From JAQGMJ01 sp036498945 (GTDB lineage: Bacteria > Pseudomonadota > Gammaproteobacteria > Burkholderiales > JAEUOS01), in contig DASYEQ010000036.1 of the NCBI GenBank assembly GCA_036498945.1, forward strand, positions 22,280 to 86,279: a stretch of 64,000 nt of DNA, given 5' to 3'. The position numbers and the translations under genes were made by a program. Numbering within the stretch: position 1 is the stretch's first letter; the number at the start of each line of letters is the position of its first letter. The notes below the pieces were generated by a model that saw only the letters and a list, made by a program, of their open reading frames with translations, was not told the origin of the DNA and did no database searches. Below are positions 25,262 to 34,398 of the stretch, in pieces.

Positions 25262-28071
25262 ACGCGCCTGACGCGATCACCGCACTGCGTGCCCTGCAAG
25301 GCGGGCCGCAGGCAGGCGATCCCGCCGGCAGCCTGATCGCGCGCCTGTTCGAGCATTCGCCGCTGGCACTGGCGCTGTGCCGCGAAGATGGCGGCATCGT
25401 GCATGTCAATCCGGCTTTCCTGCGCCTCGCCGGCCTGACGGCCGACGAGATGGAGGGGACCAGCTACGAGACCCTGGTGCCGGCCGACCACGCCGCACAC
25501 GAGCGCGCCGCGCTTGCCGCACTGCGCGAACACGGCGCCTGTGCCCCCTTCGAGACCGCACTGCTCAACCGCGACGGCATGCGCGTGCCCTTGCGCATGT
25601 GGGGCATCGCCGCGCCCGGTGTCCACGGCCTGATGATCTGGCGGGTCGCCGAGGACCTCACGCCGCGCCTGCGCATGGTGGAGGCGCTCAAGCACAGCGA
25701 ATCGGAAGGGCGCATGCTCTCGGCGGTAGCCAGCCACACCCGCAACATGGTGGTGATCTGCGACCGCGACGGGCGTATCGAATGGGTCAACCAGGCTTTC
25801 GAGCGTGTCACCGGCTACCTGCGGCGGGAGGCGATGGGCCGCCCTCCCGGCTCCCTGCTGCAGGGGCCGCAAACCGACCCCGCCACGGTGGCGCGCATGC
25901 GCGCAAGCCTGGCCGCGCGCGAAGGTTTCGAAGCCGAGGTGCTGAACTACGACAAGTCGGGCCGCTGTTACTGGGCGGCGCTGGAATGCGCGCCGGTATT
26001 CGACCACGCCGGCCAGATCGAGCGCCACGTCTGCATCGGCCGCGACATCACCGAGATGCGCGCCATGCACCAGGCGCTGGCACACAGTGAAGAGCGCTTC
26101 CGCGACCTGACCAAGCTTTCCTCCGATTTCTTCTGGGAACTGGACGCCGATTTCCGCTTCATGCAACTGACCGAGACCGGCGTCGGTGCGGAACCGCAGC
26201 GTCTCGGCTGGCGCCCCTGGGAGCTGCCGAACAGCCTGCTCGAGCCGGCCGCCTGGGGCGAGCACCGGGCGGTGCTTCAGGCACACCTGCCTTTCGCCGA
26301 TTTCGAGAGCCCGGTCATCTCCGCCGCCGGCCACGTCTCCTGGCGCTCGATCAGCGGCAAGCCGCTGTTCGACGCGGCGGGCGGCTTCATCGGCTACCGG
26401 GGCGTCGGCCAGGACATCACCGCGCGCCGCGAGGCCGAGGAATACATTCAGGAAAGCCGGCGCATGTACCGCCGCGTGGTCGAAGGGGTGCGCGACATCA
26501 TTTTCCAGGCCGATGCGCAGGGCGATTTCGTCTTCCTCAACCGCGCCTTCACCGAGGCCACCGGCTTCGGCGTGGAAGAGGCGATCGGCCTGCCGATCAG
26601 CGACTTCGTCCATCCGGACGACCATGCGGCGGCGCGTCGCATGGTCGGCGCCGCTCCCGCCGCCGGCGGCGAATACCTGGAAAGCGTGGCGCGCCTGCGC
26701 TGCAAGAGCGGCGAGTACCGCTGGTTCGAAGCACGGGTGCAGTCCTATACCGATACCGACGGCCTGTTCGTCACCGTCGGCACCCTGCACGACGTCAGCC
26801 GCGAGCGCCTCGCGCGCGACGAGCGGCGCTTGGCCGAAACAGCCCTGCGCGAGGCGCAGGAGCGTTACCAGCGCGCGCTGGATGCCGCCAACGACGGCAT
26901 GTGGGAGCGCGACCTGCGCAGCGGCCAGGTATTCTATTCCGCACGCTTCAAGGAACTCATCGGCTTCGCCGACCACGAATTCCCCAACGACACCCGCTAC
27001 CTGCGCGAGCGCGTGCATCCGCAGGACTGGTCCGCGTTTTTGCAGGGTATCCGCGACATGCTGCGCCGGCGCGAGCGCGGCGTGGTCGAATGCCGCCTGC
27101 GCTGCCGCGACGGGTCCTACCGCTGGTTCCGCCTGCGCGGCACTGTCACCTGCGATGATGCCGGCGACCCCATTCTCACCTCCGGCACGCTGACCGACAT
27201 CCACGCCGCCAAGCTGGCCGAGGAGGAACTGCGCGCCCACCGCGACAACCTCGCCGGCCTGGTCGAAGAACGCACCGCCAGCGCGGAAACCGCGCGGCTG
27301 GAGGCGGTGACCGCGCGCGAGGCGGCGGAGGCGGCGAACCGCTCGAAGAGCGAGTTCCTCGCCAACATGTCGCACGAGCTGCGCACGCCGATGCACGCCA
27401 TTCTTTCCTTCGCCTCCTTCGGCGTCGATAAGGCGCAGCAGGCCGAGCGCGCCAAGCTGTCGCACTATTTCGGCAACATCCAGAAAAGCGGCAACCGCCT
27501 ACTGGTGCTGCTCAACGACCTGCTCGATCTCTCCAAGCTGGAAGCGGGCAAGATGGAAATGCGCCCGAAGGCCATCGATCCCGCCGACCTGCTACGTGAG
27601 GCGATGGTCGAGGCGGAGGCGCTGGCCAGGCGTCACGAGATCACATTCGAAGTGCACGCTCCCGCCGCGCCGCTGACGGCGCAGATCGACAGTCCGCGCC
27701 TGCTGCAAGTGCTTGGCAACCTGCTGTCGAACGCCATCAAGTTCAGCCCGGGAGGCGCCCGCGTGCTGCTCATGCTCGCGCCGGCGAGGGTGGCCGGCGC
27801 CGGCGGCGCGGCCGCCGACGGACTGGAAATCCGTGTGCAGGACGAAGGCGTGGGCATCCCCGAAACCGAACTGGAGGCGGTGTTCGACAAGTTCGTGCAA
27901 TCCTCCAAGACCAAGACGGGCGCCGGCGGTACCGGCCTGGGCCTGGCCATCTGCCGCGAGATCATCCAGGCGCATGGCGGTACCATTGTGGCGCGCAACA
28001 ACCCGCCGCCCTTGTGCGGCGCCAGCTTCATCCTGCGCCTGCCGCTCAAGGCCGCGGGCGCCGGTGCGTAG
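25258..28071 (+). CDS. Soluble multi-PAS sensor histidine kinase
   Basis: This cytoplasmic kinase of 937 residues starts at a GTG overlapping the preceding kinase stop by four bases. About five PAS/PAC units occupy residues 25-660, and the second carries a Cys-less LOV-like segment GRPPGSLLQGPQTDPAT. HisKA has SHELRTPMHA (His706) and the ATPase is complete. From the last PAS onward it is strongly similar to the CHASE kinase just upstream, indicating tandem duplication with divergent sensor halves. It lacks a receiver. The receiver/RsbW-like protein encoded 42 bases downstream is the obvious candidate target. Confidence 0.92.
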   Translation: MNAPDAITALRALQGGPQAGDPAGSLIARLFEHSPLALALCREDGGIVHVNPAFLRLAGLTADEMEGTSYETLVPADHAAHERAALAALREHGACAPFETALLNRDGMRVPLRMWGIAAPGVHGLMIWRVAEDLTPRLRMVEALKHSESEGRMLSAVASHTRNMVVICDRDGRIEWVNQAFERVTGYLRREAMGRPPGSLLQGPQTDPATVARMRASLAAREGFEAEVLNYDKSGRCYWAALECAPVFDHAGQIERHVCIGRDITEMRAMHQALAHSEERFRDLTKLSSDFFWELDADFRFMQLTETGVGAEPQRLGWRPWELPNSLLEPAAWGEHRAVLQAHLPFADFESPVISAAGHVSWRSISGKPLFDAAGGFIGYRGVGQDITARREAEEYIQESRRMYRRVVEGVRDIIFQADAQGDFVFLNRAFTEATGFGVEEAIGLPISDFVHPDDHAAARRMVGAAPAAGGEYLESVARLRCKSGEYRWFEARVQSYTDTDGLFVTVGTLHDVSRERLARDERRLAETALREAQERYQRALDAANDGMWERDLRSGQVFYSARFKELIGFADHEFPNDTRYLRERVHPQDWSAFLQGIRDMLRRRERGVVECRLRCRDGSYRWFRLRGTVTCDDAGDPILTSGTLTDIHAAKLAEEELRAHRDNLAGLVEERTASAETARLEAVTAREAAEAANRSKSEFLANMSHELRTPMHAILSFASFGVDKAQQAERAKLSHYFGNIQKSGNRLLVLLNDLLDLSKLEAGKMEMRPKAIDPADLLREAMVEAEALARRHEITFEVHAPAAPLTAQIDSPRLLQVLGNLLSNAIKFSPGGARVLLMLAPARVAGAGGAAADGLEIRVQDEGVGIPETELEAVFDKFVQSSKTKTGAGGTGLGLAICREIIQAHGGTIVARNNPPPLCGASFILRLPLKAAGAGA

Positions 28072-28113
28072 GGCGGCTCAAGTTGGCTCCGGCCCCGCCG
28101 TTATCACGATGAA

Positions 28114-29061
28114 ATGGATCACGTCATGACCTCCTCCGCAGCCGGTACATCCGGCGCCGCAGCCGGCGCGGAAGAGCCGCATGCCCGCATCCTGGTGGTC
28201 GATGACGAGCCGCTCAACCTGGAAATCATCGGCGAGCATCTCGAAGACACGCGCTACGCCCTGGAATTCGCGGCCAACGGCGCGCAGGCCTGGGAGATGC
28301 TCGACCGCGATCCCGCCCGCTTCGACCTGGTGCTGCTCGACCGCATGATGCCGGTGATGAACGGCATGGAAATGCTGGTCAAGGTGAAGGCCGACGGCCG
28401 TTTTCGCCACCTGCCGGTGGTGATGCAGACGGCGGCGGCGGCCAAGGACCAGGTTGCCGAAGGTCTGCGCCAGGGCGCTTACTATTACCTCACGAAGCCG
28501 TTCGAGCGCGTGGTACTGCTGGCGATCGTCGAGGCCGCGCTGGAGCAGACGCGCATCCGCGCCAGCTTCCTCAAAGAGCGCCTGGATTATTCCACCCTGA
28601 CGGCGGCCGAATTCCGCTTTCGCACCCTGGAGGAAGCGCGCCGCCTGGCGGGCTTCCTGGCGCGCCTGACGCACCAGCCGGACCAGGCGATCCTGGGGCT
28701 TTGCGAACTGATGATCAACGCCGTCGAGCACGGCAACCTGGGCATCACCTACGCCGAGAAATCCGCTCTGAACGAGGCCGGCACCTGGCGCGCCGAAGTG
28801 GAGCGGCGGCTCGCCCTGCCGCAATACGGCGAGCGTTACGCGACGGCGAAATTCCGCCGCCTGGATGATCGCCTGGAATTCGAGATCGCCGACCGGGGCG
28901 CCGGCTTCGACTGGCGCCAGTACCTCGAAATGAGCCCGGAACGCGCCTACGATAGTCACGGCCGCGGCATCGCCATGGCGCGTATCGTCAGCTTTTCCGA
29001 AGTCAATTACAGCGGCAACGGCAACGTCGTCACCGCGATCGTCCCGGCTCCCGTCGCATAA
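28114..29061 (+). CDS. Receiver fused to RsbW/SpoIIAB-like ATPase kinase
   Basis: The 315-residue protein joins a CheY-like receiver (about 24-145; D30 and D31, phospho-Asp76, Lys128) to a C-terminal GHKL ATPase of the anti-sigma/serine-kinase type. The ATPase N box is intact (ELMINAVEHGN; Glu198, Asn202, His206), the G1 box is DRGAGF and the G2 box GRGIAM. Such proteins phosphorylate STAS anti-anti-sigma partners. The tandem kinases upstream may phosphorylate the receiver. Its likely substrate is the STAS protein encoded at 34085. Ribosome sites are weak for both Met1 and an in-frame ATG four codons later. Confidence 0.85.
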   Translation: MDHVMTSSAAGTSGAAAGAEEPHARILVVDDEPLNLEIIGEHLEDTRYALEFAANGAQAWEMLDRDPARFDLVLLDRMMPVMNGMEMLVKVKADGRFRHLPVVMQTAAAAKDQVAEGLRQGAYYYLTKPFERVVLLAIVEAALEQTRIRASFLKERLDYSTLTAAEFRFRTLEEARRLAGFLARLTHQPDQAILGLCELMINAVEHGNLGITYAEKSALNEAGTWRAEVERRLALPQYGERYATAKFRRLDDRLEFEIADRGAGFDWRQYLEMSPERAYDSHGRGIAMARIVSFSEVNYSGNGNVVTAIVPAPVA

Positions 29062-29088
29062 AGCCGGCGGCGCGCGGCGTGCCCGCCG

Positions 29089-29721
29089 CTATTCCATCAG
29101 GCCGTGCTTGTAGGCGTAGGTGGCGATATCGGCGTTGTTGCGCAACTGCAATTTTTCCAGCACCCGCGCACGATACACGCTCACCGTCTTCGGCGACAGC
29201 ACCAGTTCCTCGGCGATCTGCGACAGCTGCTTGCCGGAGGCGATCAGCTTCAGCGTCTGGAACTCGCGGTCGGAAAGCTGCTCGTGCGCCTCGCCCTCCG
29301 AATCGGAAGTGAGGTGGGTGGCGAGCATTTCCGCCACCGAGGGCGTGATGTATTTCTTGCCGGCCGATACCGCGAGGATCGCCTCGACCAGGCGCTCAGG
29401 CGCGCTGTCCTTGGTGAGGTAGCCATGCGCGCCGGCCTTCAGGGCGCGGATCGCGTACTGGTCCTCCGGGTACATCGAAAGAATCAGCACGCGAGTCTTG
29501 GCGTAGCTTTCCTTGACGATCTTCAGCACGTCGATGCCGTTCTTGCCGGGCATCGAGATGTCCAGCAGCAGCACGTCGCACTCCTGCTCGCGCATCAGCT
29601 TCATCAGGCTGGCGTAATCCTTGGCCTCGCCCTTGATCTCGATTTCGCGGTTTTCGGTGGCGATCTGCACCATGCCCTTGCGCACGATGGCGTGGTCGTC
29701 GGCGATCAGGACGCGGATCAT
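29089..29721 (-). CDS. NarL/FixJ-family (LuxR-type HTH) response regulator
   Basis: This DNA-binding response regulator has 210 residues. The N-terminal receiver starts MIRVLIADDHAIVRKG with an intact phospho-Asp (LLLDISMPG) and Lys (YLTKDS). The C-terminal GerE-type helix-turn-helix reads LSDREFQTLKLIASGK and later LSPKTVSVYRARVLEKLQL. The ATG at 29721 has AAGGAGAA upstream. It lies 16 bases after the histidine kinase encoded at 29738-31660, so the two form a NarX/NarL-style pair. The regulated genes are not evident. Confidence 0.93.
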   Translation of the reverse strand: MIRVLIADDHAIVRKGMVQIATENREIEIKGEAKDYASLMKLMREQECDVLLLDISMPGKNGIDVLKIVKESYAKTRVLILSMYPEDQYAIRALKAGAHGYLTKDSAPERLVEAILAVSAGKKYITPSVAEMLATHLTSDSEGEAHEQLSDREFQTLKLIASGKQLSQIAEELVLSPKTVSVYRARVLEKLQLRNNADIATYAYKHGLME

Positions 29722-29737
29722 CGGATTCTCCTTGCGC

Positions 29738-31660
29738 TCATGCCGCTTTGGCAGCAGGGGCACCGCCGGCGCGCGGCCGCCGCCGCGGAATCGACAGCAT
29801 CACCGTAGTGCCGCGGCCGGGCGCGCCATTGATGTCCAGCCAGCCGCCGAGCGCCCGCACCCGTTCCATCATGCCGCGGATGCCGAAGGAGGCGGTCTTC
29901 GCCAGCGCGCCGTCGGAAAGGCCGACGCCGTTGTCGCGCACCTCCAACGTGACGCTGGTGGGTGTGGCGAAGAGCTCGGTCTCCACCCGTGTGGCTTTTG
30001 CATACTTGGCGACGTTGGTGAGCGACTCCTGGAACACGCGGAAGAGCGCCGTGGACTGCTCGATGTCCAGCGCCAGGTCTTCCGCGTTGGTTTCGAAGGC
30101 GACTTCCAGATCCATGCGCTGCGAAAAATCGCTCGCCTGCCATTCCAGCGCCGGGGCGATGCCGTAGTCGAGAATGCCGGGGCGCAGCGCCTGGATGATA
30201 CGGTTGGCCGTCTGCACGGCGCCATCCACCAGTCCACCCATGCTGGTGAGCTTGCCCATCACTTCTTCATCTTCTGCGAAGCGCTTTTTCAGCCAGGCGA
30301 GGTCGGCCTTCATGCCGGTGAGCGTGGAGCCGATCTCGTCGTGGATGTCGCGCGCCACCAGCCGGCGCTCCTGTTCCTTCACGCTTTCGGCATGCGCGGT
30401 GAGTTCGCGCAATTCCTCGCGCGACTGCATCAGCTCCTGCTCGGCTTCCTTTTGCGCGGTGATGTCGGTGATGATGCCGTCGAGCAGCCAGTTGCCGCCA
30501 TTGGCCTCGCGCGCGGTCGCCACCAGGTGGATCCAGCGCGTCGCGCCTTCGCGACTGACGCGCCACTGGCCTTCCAGCGGCGCCTGATGGCGCAGCGATT
30601 GCAGCACCGCCTCGCGCAGGTCGTTGCGGTCGGCCGGGTCGATCAGCTCGATGAACAGGCCGGGACGGGCGAGAAAGGCGTCAGGGGTGACGCCGAACAG
30701 ATTGACCGCGCCCGGACTGACGTAGGGCATCAGGAACTCTTCCTGCGTCGGCCGCGCCAGCATCTGGAACACCACGCCGGGCAGGTTGGCGGTGATCGCG
30801 GCGAAGCGCGTCTCGGTCTCGCGCTGCACCAGCTCGGCGCGCTTTTGCTCGGAAAGGTCGCTGATGAAAAGCACCACCCCGGCGTCGCCTTCCAGGCGTG
30901 CCGCCGAAAACGAGAGGTCGCTGGCGCTGCCGTCGCGGTGGTGCCAGGTCTCCTCCATGTTTTCCACCGGCCCGGCTTCAAGCGCGGCCATCAGGCGCGT
31001 CACGATGGCCTGGTTTTCCGGCATCGTCAAAGGCGGCGGCCCGCCGATGGCCTCTTCGCGGCGGATGCGGAAGATGCGCTCGGCGGCGGCGTTGATCAGG
31101 GTGATCTTGTTTTCGTTGTCCAGCGAGATGATGGCGATCGGCGAGGCGCGCAGAAGGGCGCGCAGGTAGCCCAGGCCCGAGCGCAGCTCCTCGGTGGCGC
31201 GGCGGCGCTCGCGGCGCGCCTCGGCGGCGGCGAGCGCGTTTTCGATCGCCGGCACCAGGCGCTTCATGCTGTGCTTGAGCAGGTAGTCGTCGGCGCCCGA
31301 TTGCAGCGCCGCCACCGCCGCGTCCTCGCCGATGGCGCCCGAGGCAATGATGAAAGGCACATCCGGGTGGCGCTCGCGCAGCACCCTGAGCGCTTCCATC
31401 GAGGAAAAGCGCGGCAGGCTGTGATCCGAGATCACCAGGTCCCAGGCGCCTTCGTCCAGCGCCTGACGCATGCCTGGCTCGTCCTCGACCCGGGTGGCGG
31501 TGTGGGCGAAACGTGCCATCCGCAGTTCGAACAGCAGCAGTTCGAAATCGGCCTCCGAATCCTCCACGCAGAGGATGCGCACCGGCGCCTTGGCGGCCGG
31601 GTCGGCGGCCTTCTTGAGAACCTGGAAACGCTGGGTGATGCCCAGGCGCTCTTCTTTCAT
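29738..31660 (-). CDS. REC-PAS-PAS NarX-type sensor histidine kinase
   Basis: This cytoplasmic kinase of 640 residues begins with a receiver (about 27-145, phospho-Asp79). Two PAS units follow (about 160-275 and 282-405), then a HisKA_3 dimerisation domain with the motif ARDIHDEIGSTLTGMK (His440), and a short NarX-family ATPase (DNGVGL, then FGIRGMMERV). The receiver at the N-terminus suggests input from another kinase. A CAGGAGGG ribosome site precedes the ATG. It is partnered with the LuxR-type regulator directly downstream. Confidence 0.9.
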   Translation of the reverse strand: MKEERLGITQRFQVLKKAADPAAKAPVRILCVEDSEADFELLLFELRMARFAHTATRVEDEPGMRQALDEGAWDLVISDHSLPRFSSMEALRVLRERHPDVPFIIASGAIGEDAAVAALQSGADDYLLKHSMKRLVPAIENALAAAEARRERRRATEELRSGLGYLRALLRASPIAIISLDNENKITLINAAAERIFRIRREEAIGGPPPLTMPENQAIVTRLMAALEAGPVENMEETWHHRDGSASDLSFSAARLEGDAGVVLFISDLSEQKRAELVQRETETRFAAITANLPGVVFQMLARPTQEEFLMPYVSPGAVNLFGVTPDAFLARPGLFIELIDPADRNDLREAVLQSLRHQAPLEGQWRVSREGATRWIHLVATAREANGGNWLLDGIITDITAQKEAEQELMQSREELRELTAHAESVKEQERRLVARDIHDEIGSTLTGMKADLAWLKKRFAEDEEVMGKLTSMGGLVDGAVQTANRIIQALRPGILDYGIAPALEWQASDFSQRMDLEVAFETNAEDLALDIEQSTALFRVFQESLTNVAKYAKATRVETELFATPTSVTLEVRDNGVGLSDGALAKTASFGIRGMMERVRALGGWLDINGAPGRGTTVMLSIPRRRPRAGGAPAAKAA

Positions 31661-31971
31661 GCGCCCTCCTGGAGATGGGGCGCCGCGGCGGCGAGCCTCC
31701 GGGGGCCGCGCCCGGCGGCCAGGAAGAAAAGGGGGGATTTCATGCCGTATTTCCCTGCATGGTTGCGCGCGGCGCTACGGAATAATTAGTGAAGGAATTC
31801 ATGCACGCTGCTTGCAAGTATACGAAATCGGAGCCTCGCGGCATGCCGGGCCGCTTTCGCATCCCTGTACGCACGCAAGCATACACCGTAGGAAACACTT
31901 GAGAGTCGCGCGTATCGCGGCGCCCCCCGGGGACACCGCGACAGGCACGACTCTCTCCAACTGGCTGAACC
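31661..31971. other. Divergent intergenic region between sensor kinase and cheR
   Basis: These 311 bases separate the leftward kinase from the rightward cheR. The middle part (about 31770-31830) is noticeably more AT-rich than the surroundings and contains TTGCAAGTATACG. It probably holds promoters for both directions, but no convincing sigma-70 or sigma-28 pair was found. No open frame with a ribosome site was seen apart from a 15-codon frame without support. Confidence 0.4.
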
Positions 31972-32889
31972 ATGGCGAATCTCCCGCAAAACCCCCTGTT
32001 CGCGCAAATTGCCGCTGCTGCCGCGCCGATCGCCGTGCCCAACGAATTCGAAATGTCGGCGCGCGATTTCGACCGCATTTGCCAGCTGATCCGGCGGCGC
32101 GCCGGCATCGCGCTCAACAGCAGCAAGCGCACCATGGTCTATAGCCGCCTGGCGCGGCGCCTGCGCGCCACCGGCAAGAACAGCTTCGAGGAATATCTCG
32201 ACTGGCTCGAATCCTCCGGCGGCAGCGAGTGGCAGGACTTCATCAACGCGCTCACCACCAACCTCACCTCGTTTTTCCGCGAGGCGCACCATTTCCCGGT
32301 GCTGGAAGAGCACCTGCGCAAGTTGCGCGGGCGCGAGCGCATCAACATCTGGTGCTGCGCCGCCTCCACCGGGGAAGAGCCCTACACCATCGCCATCGCG
32401 GCGATGGAAGCCTTCGCCTCGCTGGATCCGCCGGTGCGCATCCTCGCCACCGACATCGACACCAGCGTGCTGGAGACCGCGCGCGCCGGCGCCTACCGCG
32501 ACGAAACCGTGGCGCGCCTGCCGCCGGAGATCGTGCGCAAGTATTTCCTGCGCGGCAGCGGCGCCAATGCCGGCTATGTGCGCGTGCGCCCGGAGCTGCA
32601 GGCGCTGGTCAATTTCCGCCAGCTAAACCTGCTGGAGGCGCAGTGGCAGTTGCGCAATGGCTTCGACGCCATCTTCTGCCGCAACGTGATGATCTATTTC
32701 GACAAGGAGACGCAGTTCTCCATCCTGCGGCGCTTCGCCCCGTTGCTGAATGAAAGCGGCCTGCTGTTCGTCGGCCATTCCGAGAATTTCTCGCAGGCGC
32801 GCGACATGTTCCACCTGCTCGGCAAGACCGTCTACCAGGTCAATCCCGAGCACGCCGCGAAGCTGGGCCCGCGGCGCGGCAACGCGTAA
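31972..32889 (+). CDS. cheR: Chemotaxis protein methyltransferase CheR
   Basis: CheR methylates glutamates of methyl-accepting chemotaxis receptors using S-adenosylmethionine. The 305-residue protein has the N-terminal helical CheR domain (DFDRICQLIRRRAGIAL) and the SAM-binding core with NLTSFFREAHHFPVL and WCCAASTGEEPYTIA. The C-terminal block FCRNVMIYFDKETQ is also present. cheB follows after 23 bases. No cheA, cheW or cheY is present in the window, so this pair is separate from the main chemotaxis operon. Confidence 0.94.
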   Translation: MANLPQNPLFAQIAAAAAPIAVPNEFEMSARDFDRICQLIRRRAGIALNSSKRTMVYSRLARRLRATGKNSFEEYLDWLESSGGSEWQDFINALTTNLTSFFREAHHFPVLEEHLRKLRGRERINIWCCAASTGEEPYTIAIAAMEAFASLDPPVRILATDIDTSVLETARAGAYRDETVARLPPEIVRKYFLRGSGANAGYVRVRPELQALVNFRQLNLLEAQWQLRNGFDAIFCRNVMIYFDKETQFSILRRFAPLLNESGLLFVGHSENFSQARDMFHLLGKTVYQVNPEHAAKLGPRRGNA

Positions 32890-32912
32890 GAAAAAGCGGC
32901 GAAAGGACGCAG

Positions 32913-34040
32913 ATGGAAAAGACCAAGGTTCTGGTGGTGGACGATTCCGCCTTGATGCGCAACCTGCTGGCGCGCATCATCGGCGCGCAGCCCGATCTCG
33001 AAGTGGTGGGCACGGCGGCCGACGCCCTGATCGCCGGCCAGATGGTGATCGAGCTCAAGCCCGATGTGCTGACGCTGGACATCGAGATGCCGCGCATGGA
33101 CGGCCTGCAGTTCCTCGAGCGCATCATGGAACGCCGCCCGATGCCGGTGGTGATGGTCTCGACCCTGACCGAAGCCGGGGCGGAAGCCACCATGCGGGCC
33201 CTCGAACTGGGCGCGGTGGATTTCATCCCCAAGCCCAAGCTCGACATGCACAAGGGCATGGGCGAGTACGCCGCCGAGATGGCCGACAAGATCCGCGCCG
33301 CCGCGCGCGCCCGTCCGCGTACCCGCGCCGGCGCCGCACGGCCCGCGGTGACGGCGCCGGCGGCTGCCTCCGCGGTCACGCCGCTGCATCCGGCGCCGGT
33401 GCGCACGCCGCGCCTGCCGATAGTGGGCAAGGTGCCGGCCGACGGCCGCATCATCCTGGTCGGCGCCTCCACCGGCGGTACCGAAGCGATCCGCGAGCTG
33501 CTTTCCGGCCTGCCGGCCGAGATGCCGCCTATCCTCATCACCCAGCATATGCCGGCGGGTTTTACAAAGTCTTTCGCCGAGCGCCTCAACAAATACTGCA
33601 AGCTTGCCGTTAAAGAAGCAGACGACGGCGAGCGGGTGCTCCCCGGGCACGTGTACATCGCCCCGGGCAGCCATCACCTGCTGCTCAAGCGCAACCTGGC
33701 GGGCTACGTTACCGCCTTGTCCGATGGCCCGCCAGTGAACCGGCACCGGCCCTCGGTCGAGGTGCTGTTCCGCTCGGGCGCCGAAGTGGCGGGACCCGCC
33801 GTCGTCGGGGTGATGCTGACCGGCATGGGCAAGGACGGAGCGGTGGCGATGCGGGAGATGCGCGAAGCCGGCGCCTACAACATCGTCCAGGACGAGGCCA
33901 GCTCGGTGGTGTTCGGCATGCCGCGCGAGGCGATCGCCGCCGGCGCCGCGCATGAAGTGGCGCCGCTGGACGAGATTGCATCAAAGGTGGTGGGGCAGTT
34001 GATCAAAGGCGGGCCGCGGCCCGCGCGCCTGTCGGCCTGA
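32913..34040 (+). CDS. cheB: Chemotaxis methylesterase/deamidase CheB
   Basis: CheB removes methyl groups from chemoreceptors when phosphorylated by CheA. The 375-residue protein has a receiver (phospho-Asp56, LTLDIEMPRMDG), an Ala/Pro/Arg linker (about 130-170) and a catalytic domain. The triad is visible: Ser186 in GASTGG, His212 in QHMP and Asp308 in TGMGKDG. A GAAAGGA ribosome site precedes the ATG. It forms an operon with cheR and is followed after 44 bases by the STAS gene. Confidence 0.95.
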   Translation: MEKTKVLVVDDSALMRNLLARIIGAQPDLEVVGTAADALIAGQMVIELKPDVLTLDIEMPRMDGLQFLERIMERRPMPVVMVSTLTEAGAEATMRALELGAVDFIPKPKLDMHKGMGEYAAEMADKIRAAARARPRTRAGAARPAVTAPAAASAVTPLHPAPVRTPRLPIVGKVPADGRIILVGASTGGTEAIRELLSGLPAEMPPILITQHMPAGFTKSFAERLNKYCKLAVKEADDGERVLPGHVYIAPGSHHLLLKRNLAGYVTALSDGPPVNRHRPSVEVLFRSGAEVAGPAVVGVMLTGMGKDGAVAMREMREAGAYNIVQDEASSVVFGMPREAIAAGAAHEVAPLDEIASKVVGQLIKGGPRPARLSA

Positions 34041-34084
34041 ACGCCGCCGCCGGGCGGGGTTTCGATTACTTACGGGAGCAGCAA

Positions 34085-34390
34085 ATGGATGTGAACGTGC
34101 GCGAGATCGACGGCCAGGCCCGCCTGGAACTGCGCGGGCGCTTCGACTTTACCTCGCACCGCAGCTTCAAGCAGGCCTGCGACACCGCCTTTGCCGGCGA
34201 GGGCACCAGGGAACTGGTGATCGACATGCAGGCGGTCGATTATCTCGACAGCTCGGCGCTGGGCATGCTGCTCCTCTTGCGCGACAAGTGCAGGGCGGCG
34301 GCGCGGCCGGTAAGTCTCGTCAACTGCGGCGGCACCGTGCGCGAAGTCCTGAAGATCGCCAATTTCGACAAGCTGTTCACCCTGCAATAG
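34085..34390 (+). CDS. STAS-domain anti-anti-sigma factor (HsbA-like)
   Basis: This 101-residue single STAS domain has the phosphorylatable motif YLDSSALGML (Asp55-Ser56-Ser57), like SpoIIAA and RsbV. Such proteins are switched by a serine kinase and a PP2C phosphatase. The neighbour encoded just downstream is a SpoIIE-type phosphatase. From memory, Pseudomonas aeruginosa has the same neighbourhood (hsbA and hsbR beside cheR and flgA-flgM-flgN), where HsbA binds either FlgM or a diguanylate cyclase. The same role here is inferred. A GGGAGCAGCAA stretch precedes the ATG. Confidence 0.88.
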   Translation: MDVNVREIDGQARLELRGRFDFTSHRSFKQACDTAFAGEGTRELVIDMQAVDYLDSSALGMLLLLRDKCRAAARPVSLVNCGGTVREVLKIANFDKLFTLQ

Positions 34391-34398
34391 GGGGCGTC

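Noticed and set aside
24640..27465. Minus-strand open frame of about 940 codons over the tandem kinase genes
   Set aside because: Shadow of the PAS kinases in high-GC sequence, with no motifs of its own.
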